Positions 60,960-64,000 of a stretch of 64,000 nucleotides of DNA are shown in pieces. Position 1 is the stretch's first letter. Each line of letters opens with the position of its first letter. The stretch spans positions 1-64,000 of the forward strand of contig NZ_CAMBNZ010000001.1 in assembly GCF_945869175.1 (NCBI RefSeq). The letters run 5' to 3'. Both the position numbers and the translations under genes were made by a program. The DNA is from Limnohabitans sp. Rim8. Its GTDB lineage: Bacteria; Pseudomonadota; Gammaproteobacteria; Burkholderiales; Burkholderiaceae_C. The notes under the pieces were generated by a model that made no database searches, was not told the origin of the DNA, and saw nothing but the letters and a program-made list of their open reading frames with translations.

Positions 60960-62138
60960 CTATTGTGCAATTTCTTCCGGCAAAGTGGCCAGCAAGGCCA
61001 TGCCCAAGAGCATCACCCCGGCGGTCAGCCACAAGGCCCCCTTGAAGGTGCCCGTGGCCTGCGCCATGGCCCCAGCCACCACCGGGGCGATGACTTGGGC
61101 TGCGCCATAACTCAAGGTCAGGCGCGCCATGGCCTTGCCCGGGTTGTGCGGCGCCCGACGCCCCACCAGCGCCAGTGTCAGGCTCACAATGCCGATGAAC
61201 GTGGCCCCATAGCCCAAGGCACCGAGAAAAGCGGCAGCCAAAGTGTCCGACAAAGCGGGCAAGATCACCGACACCGTTTGCAAACCAAACGCCAACAGCA
61301 AGGCCCGCGTGTCGCCCATACGCCGGGCCACCTTGTCCCACAAAAACACGGCCGGCATGGCCGCCAAACCCACCAAGGCCCAAGCCAGCGCACCTTGCCC
61401 GGCCAAGGCCGGTTCGCGCTCAACGATGGCCACGGTGAATGTGGCGTTGATCACAAACCCCCAGCCGGCAGCAAAATAACTGCCCGCCATCGTGAACATC
61501 CAGCGCCGGGAGACTTTGTGAAAGGCCTGCGATGCCGTTCCCACAGAGGTGGCAGGGGGCACGGGCGGCCGCCAAAACCATGCCGGTATGAAAAACAACA
61601 GCCCCACGGCGCTCATGGCCAACCACTGATGCGACCACAGCGGCCAGTATTGCAGCACGCCCCAAGCGCCGAGCGCCGACACCACAATGCCTAAGCCCAA
61701 ACCAATGAAATGCACACCCAGCTCGGGCCGCCGACCTTGCCGCATCAACCAACCCAAAACCAAACCAGCACCCAGCAGCATGCCCGTGGCTCCACACAAA
61801 CCGCCCACATAGCGCCACAGCACCCAGTTGGGCATCGCGCTTGACAGGGCCATTCCGGCCACAGACAAAAGCGACAGCCACAAGCCCATGCCGTAAAGCC
61901 GGTGCCGCCACCGGACATCGTCAATCCAGGCGCTGGCCAAAGCGCCTGTGATGTAACCCGCGTAATGGATGGCGGCCAAGCCGCCGGCTGCGGCATCGCT
62001 CAAGCCGGTTTGCAACTGCAATGAGGGCAACAAGGGCGTGAAGGCGAAGCGGGCCAAGCCAATGCTCAGGACCAAACCGCAAATGCCACCGACGATGACT
62101 TGCCAGGGTTGCAGCGGGATGGAGGGGCCTTGGGACAT
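60960..62138 (-). CDS. YbfB/YjiJ family MFS transporter
   Basis: 392 residues with about twelve membrane segments. The N-terminal VGGICGLVLSIGLARFAFTPLLPSLQLQTGLSDAAAGGLAAIHYAGYITGAL block is characteristic of this small MFS family, and MFS motif A-like loops are weak. Substrates are unknown. It lies upstream of the recQ ORFs on the same strand, with the small uORF between, and is divergent from the HTH gene across the AT-rich region. Confidence 0.88.
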   Translation of the reverse strand: MSQGPSIPLQPWQVIVGGICGLVLSIGLARFAFTPLLPSLQLQTGLSDAAAGGLAAIHYAGYITGALASAWIDDVRWRHRLYGMGLWLSLLSVAGMALSSAMPNWVLWRYVGGLCGATGMLLGAGLVLGWLMRQGRRPELGVHFIGLGLGIVVSALGAWGVLQYWPLWSHQWLAMSAVGLLFFIPAWFWRPPVPPATSVGTASQAFHKVSRRWMFTMAGSYFAAGWGFVINATFTVAIVEREPALAGQGALAWALVGLAAMPAVFLWDKVARRMGDTRALLLAFGLQTVSVILPALSDTLAAAFLGALGYGATFIGIVSLTLALVGRRAPHNPGKAMARLTLSYGAAQVIAPVVAGAMAQATGTFKGALWLTAGVMLLGMALLATLPEEIAQ

Positions 62139-62262
62139 GTTCAGGGGATGTTATCGGTCAGTGCTGCCAAAGGCAGTCACTTCTGCGGCCATTGGCATTT
62201 GAAAAATTCATCATTTCTTTGTCCCGATCATTCCAAACATCATCAATTAAGTGTTTTCCAGT

Positions 62263-62372
62263 GGTTTGTATGTTTTAAATATAAAAATTGTGGATATATC
62301 CCTTTTAAAAGTTGTGGAGTAACAAATACAATATTTATATAATAAAATTAAAAATCAAGAATAATTAGCAAT
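62263..62372. other. AT-rich island upstream of the HTH protein gene
   Basis: This 110-base stretch is strongly AT-rich (runs such as TATTTATATAATAAAATTAAAAATC) in a GC-rich window. It belongs to the 234-base gap 62139-62372 between divergent genes. It may hold the HTH gene promoter and regulator sites; AT-rich upstream DNA is often a sign of recent transfer or of xenogeneic silencing. Confidence 0.7.
62284..62318. repeat. direct repeats of TTGTGGA in the AT-rich region
   Basis: AAAATTGTGGA (62284-62294) and AAAAGTTGTGGA (62307-62318) share the heptamer TTGTGGA, 24 bases apart, on one face of the helix (about two turns). They lie 55-90 bases before the HTH gene and could be binding sites for its own product. 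Confidence 0.4.
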
Positions 62373-62996
62373 ATGAACGAGACCTTGACCTACGACAGCG
62401 ACAAGCCCAGCGGCGAATTTTTGACCAGCTCACAAGCAGCCAAGCGCTTGGGTTTGTCCATGGCCACCATCCAAAAATTGGTCGATAACCATGTCTTGCA
62501 GGCGTGGAAGACCTTTGGTGGGCACCGCCGCATTTCTTTGGCTTCGCTCCTGAACTACCAAAGTGCCCACAATTTGTTGAGCTTGCCCCCGCTCACGCAT
62601 GACCGAATGGCCAAAGTGATGGTGGTGATCGAGTCCCCCGAATTGACCGCCCAAATGCAAAAAGACATGCTGCAGTGGCAACTGCCCTTGCAGGCGGCGT
62701 TTCAGGAATCCTTGACCGAGGCCTTGCTGGAACTGCTGAGCAAGAAGCACGACCTCCTGGTCATCCAGATGAGCGGCTTGAGAAAGCAGCAGGAAAAAAT
62801 TCTGGAGATCCTGCAAAAGTTCATGAGTTCGCGAAACACTGTCGGCCACACCTTGATCCTGACCCCAGAGATAGATCTGCTGCCAAAGGCCAAATCGGCT
62901 GCCGGGCCTGCCAGCATTCAAGTGCTCAACACCAACCTCTCGCCGCTGTGGCTGTCGGCTTATTTGTCAGGGTTTACTGCTCAGCGTCGCGTCTGA
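62373..62996 (+). CDS. helix-turn-helix (excisionase/MerR-type) protein with receiver-like C-terminal domain
   Basis: 207 residues. The N-terminal winged helix FLTSSQAAKRLGLSMATIQKLVDNHVLQAWKTFGGHRRISLASLLNY is like excisionase and MerR-type domains. The C-terminal half has the alternating pattern of a response-regulator receiver (AKVMVVIESPELTAQMQKDML, DLLVIQMSGLRKQQEKILEILQ, VGHTLILTPEID), but the usual acidic pair and phospho-aspartate are not seen, so it is a pseudo-receiver if anything. No phage genes accompany it. It sits next to the AT-rich island and converges on the acylase gene. Confidence 0.75.
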   Translation: MNETLTYDSDKPSGEFLTSSQAAKRLGLSMATIQKLVDNHVLQAWKTFGGHRRISLASLLNYQSAHNLLSLPPLTHDRMAKVMVVIESPELTAQMQKDMLQWQLPLQAAFQESLTEALLELLSKKHDLLVIQMSGLRKQQEKILEILQKFMSSRNTVGHTLILTPEIDLLPKAKSAAGPASIQVLNTNLSPLWLSAYLSGFTAQRRV

Positions 62997-63005
62997 AGCC
63001 CACCC

Positions 63006-64000
63006 TCATGGCAGCAATTGCAGCCTGTGCACCGCAGGCGGCGATGCTTGCAACGGCAAATAAGCGCCCTGTGCCCATTTTTTGGACATGTTGCGGCTGC
63101 GTGGATCAAAAGCATGGCCGGACTGGCCAGTTTGGTAGATGAACACCGACTGGTCAGTGGCGCCCAAGTCATAGACAGCCCGCATGGAGGCGGCATGCCG
63201 GTTGGCAAATGGGGCTTGCTTGTCATTGGCCCAGTACTGGCCCACATTCACCGTGAACAAATCCCCAGCACTTTCCACCCGCACATCGAACAGCGCGTTC
63301 AAGTAGGGCACTTTGCCGAGAGGCTTGTGGCTGCTGATGGCCAGGTGCCATGCACCCCAACGCCACCGCTTGGGGTCTTGACCTTGACTGGCCGCAATGC
63401 GGTCGATCGCACGGTCCAAGGCTTTGGACACGGGCACTGAACAACCTGCTGGACCGCACCAAAAAGGGTCATTTCGGTCCAACATACCTTCAACCCCTGC
63501 CCTGAAGTGCCTTTTCCCATAAAGCGCCTGGAAGCGCTGCGCCCCCAATGTTGGCACCAGCAAACCCCGTGTGAGTTCATCGGCCCAGACATTCAGCACC
63601 AAAGCAGCGGCGCTGTCGGGGCGCATCTGGCCATCAAACGCCGCCACCAATTTCAAGGTCGCCGGGGCCAAGGCATGTTGAGAAGTGACCTGTCCGAGCT
63701 TGGCCTGCAAGGACTTGGCGCCCAAAGACAACACATCGTTCTGGATGACTTGCATGCTTTCTCGGCTGTGTTGGGGGGTTGCAGCCAGCAGTTGCTCAAT
63801 CCGCTGAAAACGCTCCGGCGTTGTCCAGTCTGAGCCCAAAAAATGCGCATATCCAGCGGGCAGGATATTTTGGTTTGCAGTCGCATACCCCCCTTTTTTC
63901 TCAATTTGGGCAGCATCCACCGTGGGCGTTTGGTCGTAAGGCAACCAACCCGTCCAGTCGTATTGCGCCAGCCAACCGGGAGATGGGGCCACGCCCAAAA
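63006..64000 (-). CDS. penicillin acylase family protein, C-terminal part (start outside window)
   Basis: About 330 residues are visible; the TTG at 63998 is not a real start, and the frame continues past base 64000. The segment is the late beta-chain of an Ntn hydrolase: QYWANDKQAPFANRHAASMRAVYDLG and the C-terminal YQTGQSGHAFDPRSRNMSKKWAQGAYLPL are typical of penicillin/acylhomoserine-lactone acylases. The catalytic N-terminal serine of the beta chain lies outside. Family members cleave amide bonds in the periplasm; the substrate cannot be assigned. Confidence 0.87.
   Translation of the reverse strand, partial: LGVAPSPGWLAQYDWTGWLPYDQTPTVDAAQIEKKGGYATANQNILPAGYAHFLGSDWTTPERFQRIEQLLAATPQHSRESMQVIQNDVLSLGAKSLQAKLGQVTSQHALAPATLKLVAAFDGQMRPDSAAALVLNVWADELTRGLLVPTLGAQRFQALYGKRHFRAGVEGMLDRNDPFWCGPAGCSVPVSKALDRAIDRIAASQGQDPKRWRWGAWHLAISSHKPLGKVPYLNALFDVRVESAGDLFTVNVGQYWANDKQAPFANRHAASMRAVYDLGATDQSVFIYQTGQSGHAFDPRSRNMSKKWAQGAYLPLQASPPAVHRLQLLP

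Overview
The window is a gene-dense, GC-rich bacterial chromosome segment with no rRNA, tRNA, insertion sequence, prophage or CRISPR array that I can see. Gene content and order point to a betaproteobacterium of the order Burkholderiales, most likely Comamonadaceae (Limnohabitans/Rhodoferax-like). The pointers are hisZ directly upstream of purA, the hfq-hflX-hflK-hflC-DUF2065 run, the rlmN-rodZ-ispG-hisS-yfgM-bamB-der block, and odhA-odhB-lpdA followed by zapE. The genus is an inference from gene order and protein flavour, not from a search.

Layout. 1-8.8 kb: the 3' end of rlhA (23S rRNA hydroxylase), then on the minus strand purL and a SWIM/SNF2 helicase. 8.9-11.9 kb: a compact accessory operon made of a GntR/FCD regulator, an EctD-like (PhyH) dioxygenase and a Rossmann-SAF oxidoreductase, with a perfect palindrome at the regulator start and a strong intrinsic terminator at the far end. 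12-15.5 kb: map and glnD. 15.5-25.5 kb: a mixed region with a YgiQ radical SAM protein, a split chromate transporter, a lipoprotein, rlmB, ybbA divergent from tesA-mnmH, a DUF2189 membrane protein and a cystathionine beta-lyase-like gene. 25.5-43.1 kb: a long minus-strand housekeeping block (phosphoribosyltransferase, purA, hisZ, DUF2065, hflC, hflK, hflX, hfq, der, bamB, yfgM, hisS, ispG, rodZ, rlmN, ndk, rluB, scpB) in which many genes overlap by ATGA or GTGA. 43.1-45 kb: rluD divergent from bamD. 45-54.6 kb: a DinG-type helicase, ydcH, a small periplasmic protein and zapE, then lpdA, odhB and odhA. 54.7-64 kb: prpE, a cysteine hydrolase, a VOC protein, an uncharacterised protein with a RecQ that carries an extra C-terminal domain, a YbfB-type MFS transporter, an HTH protein next to an AT-rich island, and the 3' part of a penicillin acylase.

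How the genes work together. Most of the window is core cell biology: purine synthesis and salvage (purL, purA, PRT), nitrogen signalling (glnD), ribosome and tRNA modification (rlhA, rlmB, rlmN, rluB, rluD, mnmH), outer-membrane assembly (bamB, bamD), membrane proteolysis control (hflKC), RNA regulation (hfq), chromosome segregation and division (scpB, rodZ, zapE) and the 2-oxoglutarate dehydrogenase complex. The least explained parts are the GntR/EctD-like/SAF operon, the RecQ fusion with its probable 18-codon upstream ORF, and the HTH/pseudo-receiver protein in the AT-rich island. No intergenic stretch exceeds 300 bases; the longest are 62139-62372, 56620-56822 and 8798-8995, and each is described under its features.
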